In this document: one piece after another, positions 11,588 to 24,200 of the stretch | Layout: the number at the start of each line of letters is the position of its first letter | How positions within the stretch are numbered: position 1 is the first letter of the stretch | DNA from: Jaapia argillacea MUCL 33604 | Taxonomy: Eukaryota; Basidiomycota; Agaricomycetes; Jaapiales; Jaapiaceae | Reading direction: 5' to 3' | Assembly (NCBI GenBank): GCA_000697665.1 | Contig: KL197710.1 | Location: forward strand, 21,092-85,091 | DNA length: 64,000 bases | The notes under the pieces: generated by a model | What the model was told of the DNA's origin: nothing | The model's input: only the letters and a program-made list of their open reading frames with translations | Database searches by the model: none | Made by a program: the position numbers and the translations under genes

Positions 11588-14064
11588 TCACCGCCGTCCC
11601 TTCTTGCCCACCGGCAGTGACTTCATCAAAGCCGACTTTTTACGATTCTTATTCTTCACGTTGGCGTCAGAATAGAAGTTGGTTGCCTTGCGCTAAACCA
11701 TCGAGATTAAGGATTTCAGTAATCAAGCCAACAAGAGTCGGTGAACTTACCTTGTTGGTCTTCATCCGCGAAACTTTTTTCGTTGGCACTTCGACTTCGG
11801 CTTCGGATGCGTCATCATGTGCGACATCTTATGCGGATGGGTCAGGAAAGCTACGCCAAAGATGACCTTGACTAACCTCTTGCTTCGACTTCATCCTCAT
11901 CACTTCCTTGCGCAACCGACGGTTCGGTGGGTCCTTCCTTTTCCCCGGTAAACACATCATTCCAAGTCAACCCACCCCACTCTTCGTCCTCTTCCTCATC
12001 CCCACCATCAACCTCCTGATCCTCATCTCCTCCACTCTCCTCCTGATCCCCATCAACACTTGCCCCATCATCTTCATCCCCACCTTCCTCCTCCAACGGT
12101 CTGATATCCTCCTCAACAAACGTGTTCTTCTGCAAAATCCCTCCCAACTTCTGCTTGACCCCAATCGTTCTCTCCTCCTTCTCCCTCCCTTCAACCCCAC
12201 CCTCTCTCCCTTTCTCCGTCTCTTGTGCCTTCCCTTTACCCTTCAAATCCTTCGCTTTAGCCCGAGCCTTCATCTTCGCTTCCATCTTATTAACCTCCTC
12301 AGGTCTCTCAGGCGGACTGACGAAATAAGGAATCCGTCCCCTAACCCAATCACTCAACACAATCTTAGCCACACTCTCCAAATCCGGTTCTCCACCTTTC
12401 AGTAACCGACCTTTCTGACGAGCTAGTTTGTCCAAGAAACTAGGTGTGTCGTATTGTTTTTGTCCTGACACTTCTATGCCTTCGTCATCGTCGGAAGGTA
12501 AGGGTAACCCGTAGGTACGAGAGAGGTAGATGGGCTTGACGCGTTCGAGGAGAGCTGGGACGTGTTCGGAGGGAGTGGGCAGCATCTCGATACGCACTAC
12601 GCCTTTGAGTACGACGTTGGTTTGAGAGTCGTTGGCGGATGCGGGGACGATACCAGGGCAATCTATCAGGTAGATCTTGCGAGTGAGGGTGATGTATTGC
12701 CAGACCTAAACCACCAGCAACAAACCTGATCAGCAACCTCGATATACTTTCGCAAAGATGGGAGGAACACGAACCTTGGTTTCACCAGGGATCGGCGCTA
12801 CTCTGCATACTTTGCCGCTTTTCAGAGTGTTGATGACGCTACTCTTTCCTACGTTGGGATATCCGATGAACCCTACCGATATCTGTTTCTTGTCGGAGTG
12901 TAGTTGGGAGAATTGGCGGAGAAGTTGGATGAGAGAGCCTTTGCCGAATGAATGATTTGGAGATGCGTGGAATGCGAGGGTTGGGTAACGGGGCGTTAGG
13001 TGTTGGATATACCGAGCCTGAAGATACCAGTTTAGCCAAACTAACGATAGGGGAACAGCATCAGGAACGAGGCTTACTGTAACCCAGTTCGGGACCAAGT
13101 CACATTTGTTGATCACAAGTACTACTTGTTTGTGTGCTTTCTCCTTCTTGATATATTCCAGTACGCTCTCACACATGGTTCCAATAGGATCCCTCGCGTC
13201 GAGGATATGAAGTACAACATCTGAGGAGTCGATGACTTTGTAAAGTTCGCCGTAGATACGTCTGGAGGTGCCTTTGGAGTAGATGGGTTCGATGTAATCG
13301 GCGTGAGTTGGGATATCGAAGGAGGATGCCAGAGGATCTAATGTTCGCCAGAGGGTCAGTGCTTGGAGCATGGAGGGAAGGTGGTTGAAGTCCGTACCGT
13401 AGGTCCCGTTCTCCACGGCAGTCGATGATTCCGCTGCCTCTTCTGCAGCTGCGGCACCAGCTTTCCCCAGCTCTTCAAACGTACCCACTTCCAACCGTGG
13501 TTTCTTCCGTTGAGCCTTCGGTCCGAATGTTTCAGAGAAAGGTTCCGTCTCGACAATGTGAGATCGCTAAAATTGGTTGGTGAGTGAAATTTAAAAAGCC
13601 TTGAGGAGAGTTGCATACTTTTCGTAGACTAGGATTAGCGGCGTCGTCGAGGAGCGCCATGGGCAATTTGTTCCGTTTGAGAAGGACAGAGTAAGGATCA
13701 CTCTTCTTGGTCCCAAGACTGGTACGGAAGTGATCCAGAGCAGTTTGTGAAATCACTCTCGTGTTCCCTGTGGCATATTTGTGAGATCTCTCGAATAAAA
13801 CCACCAAAGAGATAACTGACCAAACCACCTCCGATCAGGCTGCACTCTCCCCGGCTTAGTCTCATCCTCCCCCTTTTGAAACTCTGCAGCTTGGATGATT
13901 TTACCCTTGCGATCACGGATGGGTTTACCCCCGCTGACCATCTTGAGACGACTTGCACTCTTTGCATCTCGGTAGAAGTTTTCGCCTTTGACTCTCTTGA
14001 GGTGGGGTTGGGATAGGGATGAGCGGGTCTTTGGAGAAGACTGGGCCTTTTTGGTTGGTGCCAT
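11588..14064 (-). CDS. NOG2: nucleolar GTP-binding protein 2 (60S ribosome assembly GTPase)
   Basis: NOG2/Nug2-type GTPase needed for pre-60S maturation and export competence. The N-terminus [10 protein letters not shown] and [19 protein letters not shown] is the conserved NOG2 entry. Later come [17 protein letters not shown], the [18 protein letters not shown] block, the G4 motif [11 protein letters not shown], then G1 [17 protein letters not shown] and the G3-like [12 protein letters not shown]4 precedes G1, the circularly permuted order diagnostic of the YlqF/NOG2 class. The C-terminal half carries an acidic, low-complexity stretch (encoded near 11970-12110). It ends with basic exons containing [18 protein letters not shown] and KKGRR, a likely nucleolar targeting tail. 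There are several short introns, including one between the last two exons. The stop at 11588 comes from the spliced 3' exons (11588-11690 and 11763-11820 approximately). It looks intact. Confidence 0.93.
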
Positions 14065-15064
14065 TTCGGCTGCGAAGTCAGCCCTCGTCGACGATGGGAG
14101 GGGAGAAAAAGTGTGAAAGTTCCCACGGACAATGGGATAGCTTGGTTGACAACTTGGCATCCCAACATCGAAGGTCTACAGAGTTTTCCATGCTTTCTTC
14201 TCATCCAGATGTATATGTGGCTATTTCGATACAGGTACATACCCCGAATCGCAGGAAATATTAATGACACCTCTTCGGGCGGATCCACTTCGACTGTGAA
14301 CAGGACGTCAGCCAGTCTTGCTTCCTTCTTGCTTTTCGATCTGCTACTAGCGTGTCGTCTTTCTCTCGCCGACCCCACCAACAACGGCTGGCTTCCATTA
14401 TGCGTGCTTCCTTCTTGATACTTTCTTCCCTCGAAACTTGTTGATCTCCTTGGGTGCTGTTGATCCTCCCCACTCCTCTCATTGTTTACTGAGGACTTCT
14501 GCATGTTTCACGTCCTTGAGATGCCGAACAACGCACTCAAAGTGACATCCTCGCTTTTTCTAGAGGAAAAAGCAGTTCGGTGACTTACTCTGTCTGGTTC
14601 CAAGAACTTCCTGACCGCTCTCTTGTCTCCTAGTCGGTTCCTTGTTCCCCGCTCACTTCTGCATACTCCACCTCGATCCTCGGGATACTGGACGTCGGTC
14701 TTATTGCCGAGGTCTTCATCATGCGATTCTCTCGCCGCCCATCTAGGTATCCTATGATCGTCGCGTACTTGACATTCCTCAAGTAGTTCTACTCCACTGT
14801 TGAAGCCAAATGGAAGCCCCTCGGCCTGACTTGCTCGGTGTCCTTCCATGGATTTTGTAACAGAGGTATCGCCGATTGCGTCAAGGCCTACGAAAAATAC
14901 CTCCCCACATCGACATTTCATACCGATATGCCGCCTAGCAATGGAAACTGTCATGCACCAGCCTCTTCGCTGTCTCTACACCTACTTCCCCGCACCTGTC
15001 GCAACTACTTCGCCTCCGACTGACTGGCTTGTATGGTTGCTACCCTTGGCACGTCGTCTCGGGG
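14065..15064. other. gene-poor 1-kb stretch
   Basis: 5' flank of NOG2 and upstream region of the secreted-protein gene. Several short open frames exist on both strands, but none shows family motifs, a signal peptide with downstream exons, or splice support. Confidence 0.35.
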
Positions 15065-15071
15065 TATAAAA
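15065..15071 (+). promoter_or_regulatory. TATA box of secreted-protein gene
   Basis: TATAAAA, preceded by GGGG, lies 81 bp upstream of the ATG at 15146, a usual distance for highly regulated fungal genes. Confidence 0.5.
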
Positions 15072-15145
15072 TCTTCCACAGCCCGACTACGATCTTCAGA
15101 CAGTCATCGCCCACCGCATAACCAGTCTCCCATCCAGTCGCAAAC

Positions 15146-15677
15146 ATGCAACTTCTCTCTGTTGTTATCACCGCTATGGCATTGTTCTCTTCTCTCGCCA
15201 ACGCCGCGGCTGTTGTTGGGTTCGTGTCTCGTTGTTCTGGAGAAAATAGTATAGTGCTAACATGCCCCTTGTCAACAGCGGTGGCCCTGCCATCGAAATC
15301 CGCGCTGATGATGTCGCCGCTACTAATGCAACCCAGGTGGGTCTACATCACTTCAGCCCCCAGACAGGTACTCAAAAGCCCGACATCTTTTCCTCTGATC
15401 ATAGGCCTCTACTTGTAATAACCCTATTCAAATCGACATCTCTTTCGATGTCTCCTGGGACGGTATAAGATTCGCTCGATGCCTGAACGTTCCGATAGGA
15501 AACTGGGACGCGTCCTCCACCCCTTCCGACTTCGCTTACTGCAGGAAAGAATTCGCGAGGTGCAGCCTTTATAATCCGAGTCATGCTAGTGGTGTTTGCG
15601 TTAGGAGCAATGCTTTTTGCAGGGCAGCCCAACAGTATTGTGCTACATTGAAGGGTGATTTCCAGGGAATGTGCTAG
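15146..15677 (+). CDS. small secreted cysteine-rich protein
   Basis: Exons 15146-15219, 15279-15336 and 15405-15677 give 134 residues, all junctions in phase. The N-terminus MQLLSVVITAMALFSSLANA is a clear signal peptide with cleavage expected after ANA. The mature part has eight cysteines (STCNN, ARCLN, AYCRK, ARCSL, GVCVR, AFCRA, QYCAT and the last residue), consistent with four disulfides. I know no matching domain. Strong secretion signal, small size, even cysteine number and an apparent TATA promoter make it a candidate effector or surface-active protein, but function is unknown. No neighbour suggests a pathway. Confidence 0.72.
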
Positions 15678-16525
15678 ATACTCGATTAGCATTAAGTAGA
15701 GAAGAGACCAGCGTGTATTCAGTGTGCTATGTGTCCAATATCTTTGGGTGTCTGAACTCACCAAAAGGTTTCCGGGAAGCTGACCAGAGTCTGTGAGATC
15801 TTGAGATGAGTCGAATGATAAGTTCAGTTGGACTCCAGGCGTGATTACTATCATGGGAAGCTGGAGATGGCACCCAGATAGAATACCCTACTCACAGTAC
15901 TTATAATATAATGTTCGTCCACCATTGGTTCGCTACTGTGGTACAACGGTGTCAACTGAGCCATTCTGCGAGAGCCAGTGCGAGATGAACGATTATCAGT
16001 GAGTTGAACAGATCCCCTTCAGCTTGTACAGTGCGCCTGTCTTCCTGTCCTTGTACACCCTGTCCAGCTTCAGTCGGCGGCACATGGGTCGAGGGGACGG
16101 CGGTGAGATTTCGAGACATTCGCAGTCGTTCAAGATTTCGACGAATGGAAGATATCAGCGCTTCAGCGACCGTACGAATGATGGGCAACGTATATTGAAT
16201 AGTACGAAAACAACTCGGGACAGTGGGTGAACAAGAATGTACCAGTTTTTGTCGACATGCCGTGGCCTGGACACAGTTGACACGACACTTCCTATGCTGG
16301 ATGATCCTCTCGAGAGACAAGAGACTCTGTGAAGAGTTCTGGCACTGTCGTCGACGGTAGAGAATTCTGACATCGAGCAGCGTGGCATTTCTCCCTGGGA
16401 AAAGAGAGCAAACAATGGCCCTTTATATGTGGTCGAGCAGCTTACCCAATACATTCCCACGCTCACGGTCTGAGTTTCGGAAGCGGCACTTCACTGGTGA
16501 AGACAGCGACAAAAAACTGAGGGCG
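15678..16525. other. intergenic region
   Basis: Between the secreted-protein gene and uS15m. Open frames on the minus strand (15952-16466) have no recognisable domain and biased composition; I see no supported gene. Confidence 0.3.
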
Positions 16526-17497
16526 ATGTTGAGGGCATGTATTGCGCAAAGTGAGTGACTGATGTTCGGTACAAGGTGGTTTATCTAACTTTCGCTCAGA
16601 TGCGCGCGTTGTCGCGTCGTCTAGCAGAACTTCTGCCTCCTGCCTCCATACCGCCGCCGTGCTCCAAGCTTCAATGCAGCGGAAGCGCCAGGCCAAAGCG
16701 ACGAGACAATCCAACCTCGAAAACCGAGCAGATCGCCAACGTTCGGCCGTCGTCAACCGTCCCCACGTCGTTCTCGGCACACGACCCGGAGAAGAGCACA
16801 AATGGACGGAATGCGACCTGGCCAAACTACTACTGACCGAACAGCAAATTCGCGATGCCCCGATCCCCGATCCCGTCACCCGTGCTGCCGGAAAGTTATG
16901 GGTACCGAGTCACCTGAACTTTGGTGTTGGTGAAGTCGAGCAAAAGATGTTGTTGGACGACTTACCGTTGCTGTCCGTCCAGTCCTCCATGACGGCAGTG
17001 ACGAAGAGAATGGATCCTGCTGGTTTGGCGACTGGCGTCCTTGCAACTCTCACAGCTGCGGAGGAGAAGCAACAGAAGCAGGAATTGTTAAAGTCGAACA
17101 ACTTTGCCAAGCTGATCGACTTGAAGAATGCGAATGCGAAGGGGATTGCGTTTGAGAACCGGAAAAGGGTAGTGGCCGCATTCTCCACTCCAGAGAACCC
17201 TTGTGACCCTGGAAGGTCGGAGGTGCAAGGTACGTTGACGTTCTTACACCCCTCTTATCCGACTAAACCACCGACCACCTTGCAGCTGCCCAGATAACGA
17301 TGAAGATTCGGGCACTCTGGGAGCATCTCACCAAGTTCAAGAGGGATGTTGGCAATCGTCGTGGATTACGGAAATACGTGCACCAGAGGGCGAAGATCTT
17401 GAAATATCTCAAGCGTGTCGATCGAGATCGTTACGATGCATTACTACCGCGTATTGGATTGGAACCCGAGAGTGTTGAGGGGGAACTAGTTGTTTGA
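16526..17497 (+). CDS. MRPS28: mitochondrial small-subunit ribosomal protein uS15m
   Basis: Component of the mitochondrial 37S subunit, homologous to bacterial S15. Exon 1 (16526-16550) and the start of exon 2 (16600 on) encode an Arg/Ser/Ala-rich, acid-poor leader (MLRACIAQNARVVASSSR), a mitochondrial presequence. After a long N-terminal extension, usual in fungal mitochondrial S15, the S15 domain is clear: EVQ, then across an intron AAQITMKIRALWEHLTKFKR, NRRGLRKYVHQRAKILKYLK and RDRYDALLPRIGLE, with the rRNA-contacting RRGL motif. The last intron ends GCAG just before this block and splits the codon after EVQ, so the junction is well supported. The protein ends at 17497. The symbol is that of the yeast orthologue. 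Confidence 0.88.
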
Positions 17498-17823
17498 GTC
17501 TTATCCTGGGAATATATCTGGTTCTTTCGGGACACACTTTCTCTTCCCGCGTGCTGATCCATTCTTTCCTCCTTCCTCAAGACCCTTCTACAAGATATTA
17601 TTCTCACATTTCTCAGCTGATCTCGCATTTTTTCTTCACAAAGCTCTCCGGCAGATTGTCCACCACTGTGCACCGCGTGTGCTCAAGTTGCATTCTGGAC
17701 TCTGCGGCGTGCCTGTCGATCGCGGTATGTCACATGACCTGCACGCATATAACGCGGATATGCGCCTTTCCATTCCTTCTTCTCTTCCTCGATCTGTATC
17801 TTCCCTTGGTTTGTTGGACAGTT

Positions 17824-20477
17824 ATGGCGAAGCTATCCAAAAGTATTTCCTCACCCGCTGATTCCACTCAAAAACGAAAGAATATCCAGCCCGCCCTTGA
17901 GGATGATGGCGAAAAGTCGAGGGTAAAGAAACGTTCTCGCCGAGGTATGACTTTCGGAGATCTCACAGTTCTTCTGAGGATGCCAATGGATATACTTTTC
18001 AAGGTGAGACTCCCTCCTCCCTCCTCATCGTCGCCTTAATTTAGGCATTTGCCGTCAGGTCCTCGGTCATCTGCTGCCTCTCGACTTGCTAAATCTTTCG
18101 AGAACAAACAAGGAGTTCAGGCTTATGATCATGTCCCGGACTTCGCTCCACCTATGGAAAGTTTCGTTTGACCAATTCCCAGGTATTCCCGAGTGTCGTC
18201 CGAATACGAGCACCCCACGATGGGCTAGTTTGGTCTTTGAGCAGCATTGCCACGTGAGTTTGGTACGGAGAGCTGTGAAGTTGACTCGGTGGCTAACGGG
18301 TCTTGGAACAGAATTGCCTCAAAAGTCCCGTTCGCGTCGTGGAGTGGCGGTTGGGTGTACGGTATTGTGCGAGATGTGCGAAATCAATGTGAGTAGTTTC
18401 TGCATTGGATAATGTGCGGTATGGATGATTTCATGGTCCAGGCTTTGTGAGGAGTCTTTGTCTCCATACGATAGTGATTCTTTGGGTTCATTATTACCAC
18501 ATCGAGTAATTAGTGAGTTTATCCCTCGTCCGGTCCGTTGTCCTCATTCTCACCGCAGCTTTGACCCCCAGAGGATGGACGGAGAGGCATTTTTGTTCGA
18601 TCTCAACTTGAAGAGATGCAGAATTCACTTGGACGCCTTCCATGGGAGAAGAAGGAAGCCTTTAAGGAGGAGAGAAAGACGTTGGTGCAGCGAATTCATG
18701 AAGTAGACTCTTTTTATGGACGAGGAAATTCTATGTTGACCTGGTTTCTATCCCACAGCATGCGGATCGTTCTGCCCAGTGGGCTTTAACCCAAGCTCAC
18801 GAGCGTTCGCATGAAATTGACGCTGTAAGACATCGTAGGAAAGAGGCGTGAGTGTTACGTAACCCATTGCACACCTGGATTCAAACATCACCCTTGAAGT
18901 ATTGTGGCAAAACTTACCGCTCTTGGGTGGGGAGACGAGGTCGGCCAAATTGCTGAAGTCGACTCCCTTGAGAAACACAAGTTCGTCAAGGCTCCAAAGC
19001 CTCTCACTGAAAGAAGTATGTTTAATTTTCATCAATAGATGGAGTACTGATTGTCATCCTTGCAGTATGGGAGAACATCAAGGCAGATCTCGTGTCGTAT
19101 ATGGAAGAAATGAGGGCCAAACGCCTCATTCGCGAGCGTTTGGCCCTGCTTAATCATCGGAAAGCCATCACAATCGGGGTTCTTCGCGCATACAAAGCAT
19201 CGCGTCTGGATTGTTGCGACGTTTTCCCTGGCCCTCCTGATTTTTGCGGTCTCCCTGAAGTCAAAGCCATCGTTGATCGACCGAGCGAATCCGTGGTCAA
19301 CGAAGGCAGCTTTACCGATATCGTTGCCGCACTACCCGAATTAATTGAAGGATGGCGAGGGTCTTTACATCGGCAATTGGTCAACAGGATTGTAGCCCAA
19401 CAAGAGGGAAGGCTCAAAGATCCTGTGTCTTCATCCCACTATCGGCTTTATTCGCTCACGCCAGAAGGACACCGAATCGTGCAGAGCGACAAACCCCATC
19501 GGATGTACCAGCAAATTATGGCTCGCATCCGACTAGCGAGCACCGTATTCAAGTGTGACCGTTGCTCCTGTACCAGAAGCTACTGGGCCAGCAGTGCCGC
19601 CCCTATGCGGCAAGCGGTATTATGTGGGGAGAGCGACGGCAATCCACTCTACATCCTCCCGTCTCCACCTCTCTTTTATCCGCAAGTTTTTGGTCATCGC
19701 TGTCTGTGCACTTCATCTCAATTGCAGACATCTTTGAACGACAGGAACGACCCGTCGACCAGTTTGGGCTTTTCCGTCACTGATCGCTCTGCATGGTCCT
19801 CTGATCTTTTGCGGGTGGATTTCAGAGCGTCGAAGTTTGCGGAGGAGATCGTGCGGGTGTGCGGTTTGGACCCTATGGTGGCAACCGCCAAGCAAATGGA
19901 CGATATGTTCGCTAGGGTCGTTTGTGTCGCCTGTGCGGTCGATGAGGAGGAGGGTTTTCTCGAGGGCATGAACTGGAGAGCAGCTGTGAGTGCCTCTCTT
20001 CTTGTTCTCCGAGGTCGTTGCGTGGAACCTCGTGTTGTAGATCCATCATGCGACAAGACGTCATATCGGCGATGAGGATCGGGTCCAATGGCACAAATTA
20101 CCGGAGAACGATTCTGTGAAGGTTCGAAACCTCGAAGCAAACATGATTGAATTGTTTCGCTCCAGTCCTCAGGTTATTCCCACTCACAGCGGGGACCCGA
20201 CGATTAACGAAGTGGATGCATGGTCTTGTTTCCACTGTCTCGACCTACCTTGTGAGCGGGGGTCTATGTCGCTACATGACGTGCAAACCCACGTCAGGAA
20301 TCAGTGAGTAAATTCCTGAACCTGCTATGAGGGACGCTGAAGGGACGACCTTTCTTCTATCGCAGACATGGCCAGAATAGCCCTGCCGCAAATCGAGACT
20401 TTTTCAAGGCCCTTGAGGCTTGGCCTGAGGGAATGATCTGTACACCAGTTCGCTTCGAAGCGACGGCGTCGCACTGA
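17824..20477 (+). CDS. F-box protein with C-terminal C2H2-like zinc finger (paralog B)
   Basis: Multi-exon paralog of the minus-strand gene at 492-3062. It begins MAKLSKSISSPADSTQKRK with a basic patch VKKRSRRG (possible nuclear signal), then the F-box-like segment MPMDILFKV / LPLDLLNLSRTNKEFRLM interrupted by an intron at the same place as in paralog A. A conserved VEWRLGVRYCARC block and a long charged region follow. Next is IWENIKADLVSYMEEMRAKR and FCGLPEVKAIVD, aligning with the other copy. A last pair of exons contains WSCFHCLDLP followed by HDVQTHVRNQ and a His, a C2H2-like metal site. The tail RDFFKALEAWPEG ends at 20477. The target of the presumed SCF adaptor is unknown. Exact exon limits between 18250 and 19070 are approximate. 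Confidence 0.7.
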
Positions 20478-21252
20478 GTCTTAGCCCCACAGTACTTAGC
20501 GTCGGATGTTTCGAGTCGAGTAGATCTCCATACAATGCACATACCAGCCTGATCCCAGACGTAGGGACCTGATGGAAAATGGTCTTTAGACTCCGCGGCG
20601 TGATTATATCAGCACCGCGAGTAACTTGAAGTTGAACCAGTGAGCAGAGCTTTGCCACGTCCCCGACGTTCAAAATGTTGATAACTTGAACTCGGGTAAC
20701 TCATCCATCCCTCGCTGTGATACTTATACCCATCATTCCAACAGGTTTTCCCAGGTGACCTGGGATTCAAACTCTGGCCTGCATTGTCACTAGTATGGAT
20801 GAACGGCTGCCACAGCCCGTCATTGGCGTTCTCTTTCATCGCTGCCTGATGCTGTCCTTCTTCTCCCGACTCTAGCTTGATTCTGGTCTGTTCATCGGAA
20901 GCGCTGGTTGATTGGTTTTTACATACGTAGATGGCTCGGATATGAGCCTTGAGGAGAGTGGTGGGTCCAAGGTCGATATGCAATCTCCCTAAGCAGTGTT
21001 GGGTATTGCGTTATCGACCGAAGGATTCGCAGCTTTCTTCAGTCATCAGATTGCTATCTGTTCTATCCAAGTTCTATCTGGGATTTATGCCCAAAAAGAG
21101 TCTATCTGCGCGTTGTTCCATTCTCACTTGGGCGCTCCGTGCACATCCACGATCTGCACAGCTGATGGTCGAACATGAGGCACCCTTGCGGCTCTGATAT
21201 AAATGAGATATAGTATCGCTACTCACACGTCTCACTGTTACGTTGATCCTCC
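20478..21252. other. upstream region of the ZNFX1-like gene
   Basis: No supported gene. A TATAAAT at about 21197, 55 bp before the ATG at 21253, may be the core promoter of the helicase gene. Confidence 0.35.
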
Positions 21253-24200
21253 ATGGCTCACCAGAACAGACGACTCTGCGAATTCTTCAACAAACCGGGC
21301 GGCTGTTACAAGAAGGACAAGTGCCGCTTCGTGCATGATGCGACACGATCCTCTGTGGCAGGCCCCTCACCGGCCTCACCTCCTCGACAGCCTGGTGGCG
21401 CAAGCCCTCGTCGGGGCTCGCCAACTCAACACCGCAGCAGCCCAGGTGGAAGTGGCGTATCTCGGGCGCCCAGGGGTATCTGCGACTTCTACTGGTCTAC
21501 TGGCAGTTGCGCTCGAGGGTTCGACTGCGGCTTTAAACACCAACAGAGAACTCTTGCTGATGGTCAAGGGGTCTCTGAGCGTGATGACGAAGAAGTACAT
21601 TCCATCTCGCTTCCAGAGCTGCCTGCGAGCAGCGTCTCGTCACATTATGGTCACTACAACCTCAGTCCCAGTAACATTCACAACAGTCTTCAAGACTATT
21701 TAGGCAGTTCATACGTCGACAAACCCCTAAGGATTGCCGGGTTCGCTCGGGCTTTGGGTAGCGTAAATGCCTATAACAAGTCATGGGTGCGTTGTCAAAC
21801 TTCAGATTAGGGATACATATTCTAATCAAAAATGATTCCGTCCCCAGAACTCGGAGACTGCTCAGGTGAGCTCGGCAGTGTGTCAGTTGCGATCACAGCT
21901 TCTAATGGAACGTCCCAGGACCTGCTAACTACCATCGTCAAAGTTCGTTGTGTCTGTTTCCCTGCATCTCCTTCTTCTATCTCACGACTTTGTAGCCCGA
22001 GGGAAATGGGCTTGTCCGAATTGCCGAGATTCTCCGCTTTGAAAACGTATCGTTTGTGGTGGGCGTACGCACGGATGCCTTGTCGTTTCAGCGAGGCTAC
22101 TTCCCGGTACTAGAAGTATGTCGGCATATGCTACGGGACTAATACGATGTTCACGCAAAGTTGCTAGTTCCTTTCGACCGATCTCATCCTCAAGAGCACG
22201 TTGCATCATAACATCAAGTACTTTCGCTAAATTTGTCCCTTTCGTTTGCTTACCTCATCTCCCTATGTCTAGTGCGTTGTATGCTATACTCGAAGCGAAT
22301 TACGAGTCGGTGCACGAAACGATCCTGGCTTGTGTTGGGGGTATGGTCGCTGCAAGGACGTGGAAAGATCCGGAGCAAAGTCGCTATGCGGCCACCCTGG
22401 GACCATTAAATGGTGTTGTTGTTTTTCAGACGTTGGCCACTCTCTTCTATCAGTGAGTGGGATATCTCGCACCTCTTGTCTCTCTGAATCATCTCCCCCA
22501 GGTATTTTACACGATTCAAACAGGCCATCCGAAACCACCCTCAAATTTTGGATATGATCCGCGACCTTCAGTCATGGTTCACACTCTGGAGTTCTGACGT
22601 GCTGAGCGCGTCCCCTCGATTCAGTGACGACCCTATCGTTACTTGCGATCGTCTCCTCCGCGAGCAAACTCTCGGGAGTCTTGAAGAAAACGTTGCGCGT
22701 CTTGCGAGCATCGTAGCGAGAGAGTCCACCGTCGCTGACCGGCTGAGGAAACCGATCACGAAGCCAACTGTTAGCCTTGCTGACAAAGAAATGGCTTTCA
22801 TGAACCGTATTCAACAAGCATATATTCCTCCTGGGACGCTACGGGTGGAAGGTCCACGACACGACAATGACTTCGTGGAGATATCGAATATCCGGATTGC
22901 ACCAACCCACGATGAATTGATGGGCCCTCTCCCACCATACCTTCCATTTTTCGTTGAGGGCGCTCCTCACCACCTCCCGCCGAAAACCATGGAACGCCAT
23001 CTCGACATTCAATTCCGTCTCCTTCGCGAGGAGTTGATGTTCGTTCTCCCAAACTTCTCACGTAGTCCGATCTCATTAGTCTTATTCCAGCTCATCCCTT
23101 CGAGAATCACTCAGTTGGGTAAGCAAGGACCTCGACGAGATGTTCAAGCCTGGTCCACGCCCCCAAAAGCGACCCGATACCATACTCGACGGGATACTCA
23201 AGAAGAAGGGCGGCGCTTATCGCACCTCCGGTCGTAATTCGGTTTTCTTCCAAGTTTACACCAATGCCGAGTTTACTCCCGTGAAGGCCGAGCGGCGGAA
23301 TTGTACTGTTGGTTTATCCCTTGACCCTCCACCCTCCGGAGGTGCTAGGGATCCAAGTCCCAAGGTCAGGGAAGAATTTTGGCGTCATTCGAAGCGGCTG
23401 GGTTCGGGAAGTCTTGTGGCCCTTGTGCTTGTTCGAAACAAGTCGGCCAAGATATTCCTCGGGACCGTCATGTCGTTTGGTCAAGACATCGCAGATTCCT
23501 CGAAGGTGGATGCAAAACGCATCCAAATCCGTGTCTTATTCTTCGATGCAGAGGTTGAAATGCTCGCTCTTCGACCACAGCAGACTTCCAAGGATCCGTC
23601 CAATTTCGCGCTCCTCGTCGACAATAACGTCATGTTCGAGTCCGTTCGGCCCTTCCTGGAGACTTTGAAGACCGTAGAGCCGACGTCCATTCCATTCTCG
23701 AGATACATCTGTGGCGGATCTCGTCTGGAAGCGATCGAAATCTCACCTCCAAAATATGCCATGTCGCGACAGTTCCGATTCAACCTCCAGTGTTTGGCTA
23801 AACCTGGTGAAGTGATCAATCCGCTGGATGTATCAAATGTTGCTGGTGTAGTGAGAGCTAGGGAGGAGCTCAGAAGGTCCAGCCAATTAGACCCGAGTCA
23901 AGCTGACGCGGTTGTCGATACTCTCATACGCGAAGTTTCATTAATCCAAGGGTATGTCCTCGGTCATTATCGTAATCGCTGGGTCTTAATCTTATCTGTC
24001 CTAGACCTCCGGGGACGGGCAAGGTAACGTCCCTATTCCTATCTGTCTTGACGAACGCCCATAAATCCTTTTATAGAGCTTCACGGGGAAGGAAATTTTG
24101 CGCACTCTCTTCGCGAGTAAAATCAAGCCAATTGGTGTGTCGTTAACTCTTGGAAAATCGTCTTATACCCATGAACTTAATCGACGCCAATCTCTACAGT

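Noticed and set aside
11899-12405. Leu/Pro/Thr-rich plus-strand frame of 165 residues
   Set aside because: Antisense of the acidic C-terminal exon of NOG2.
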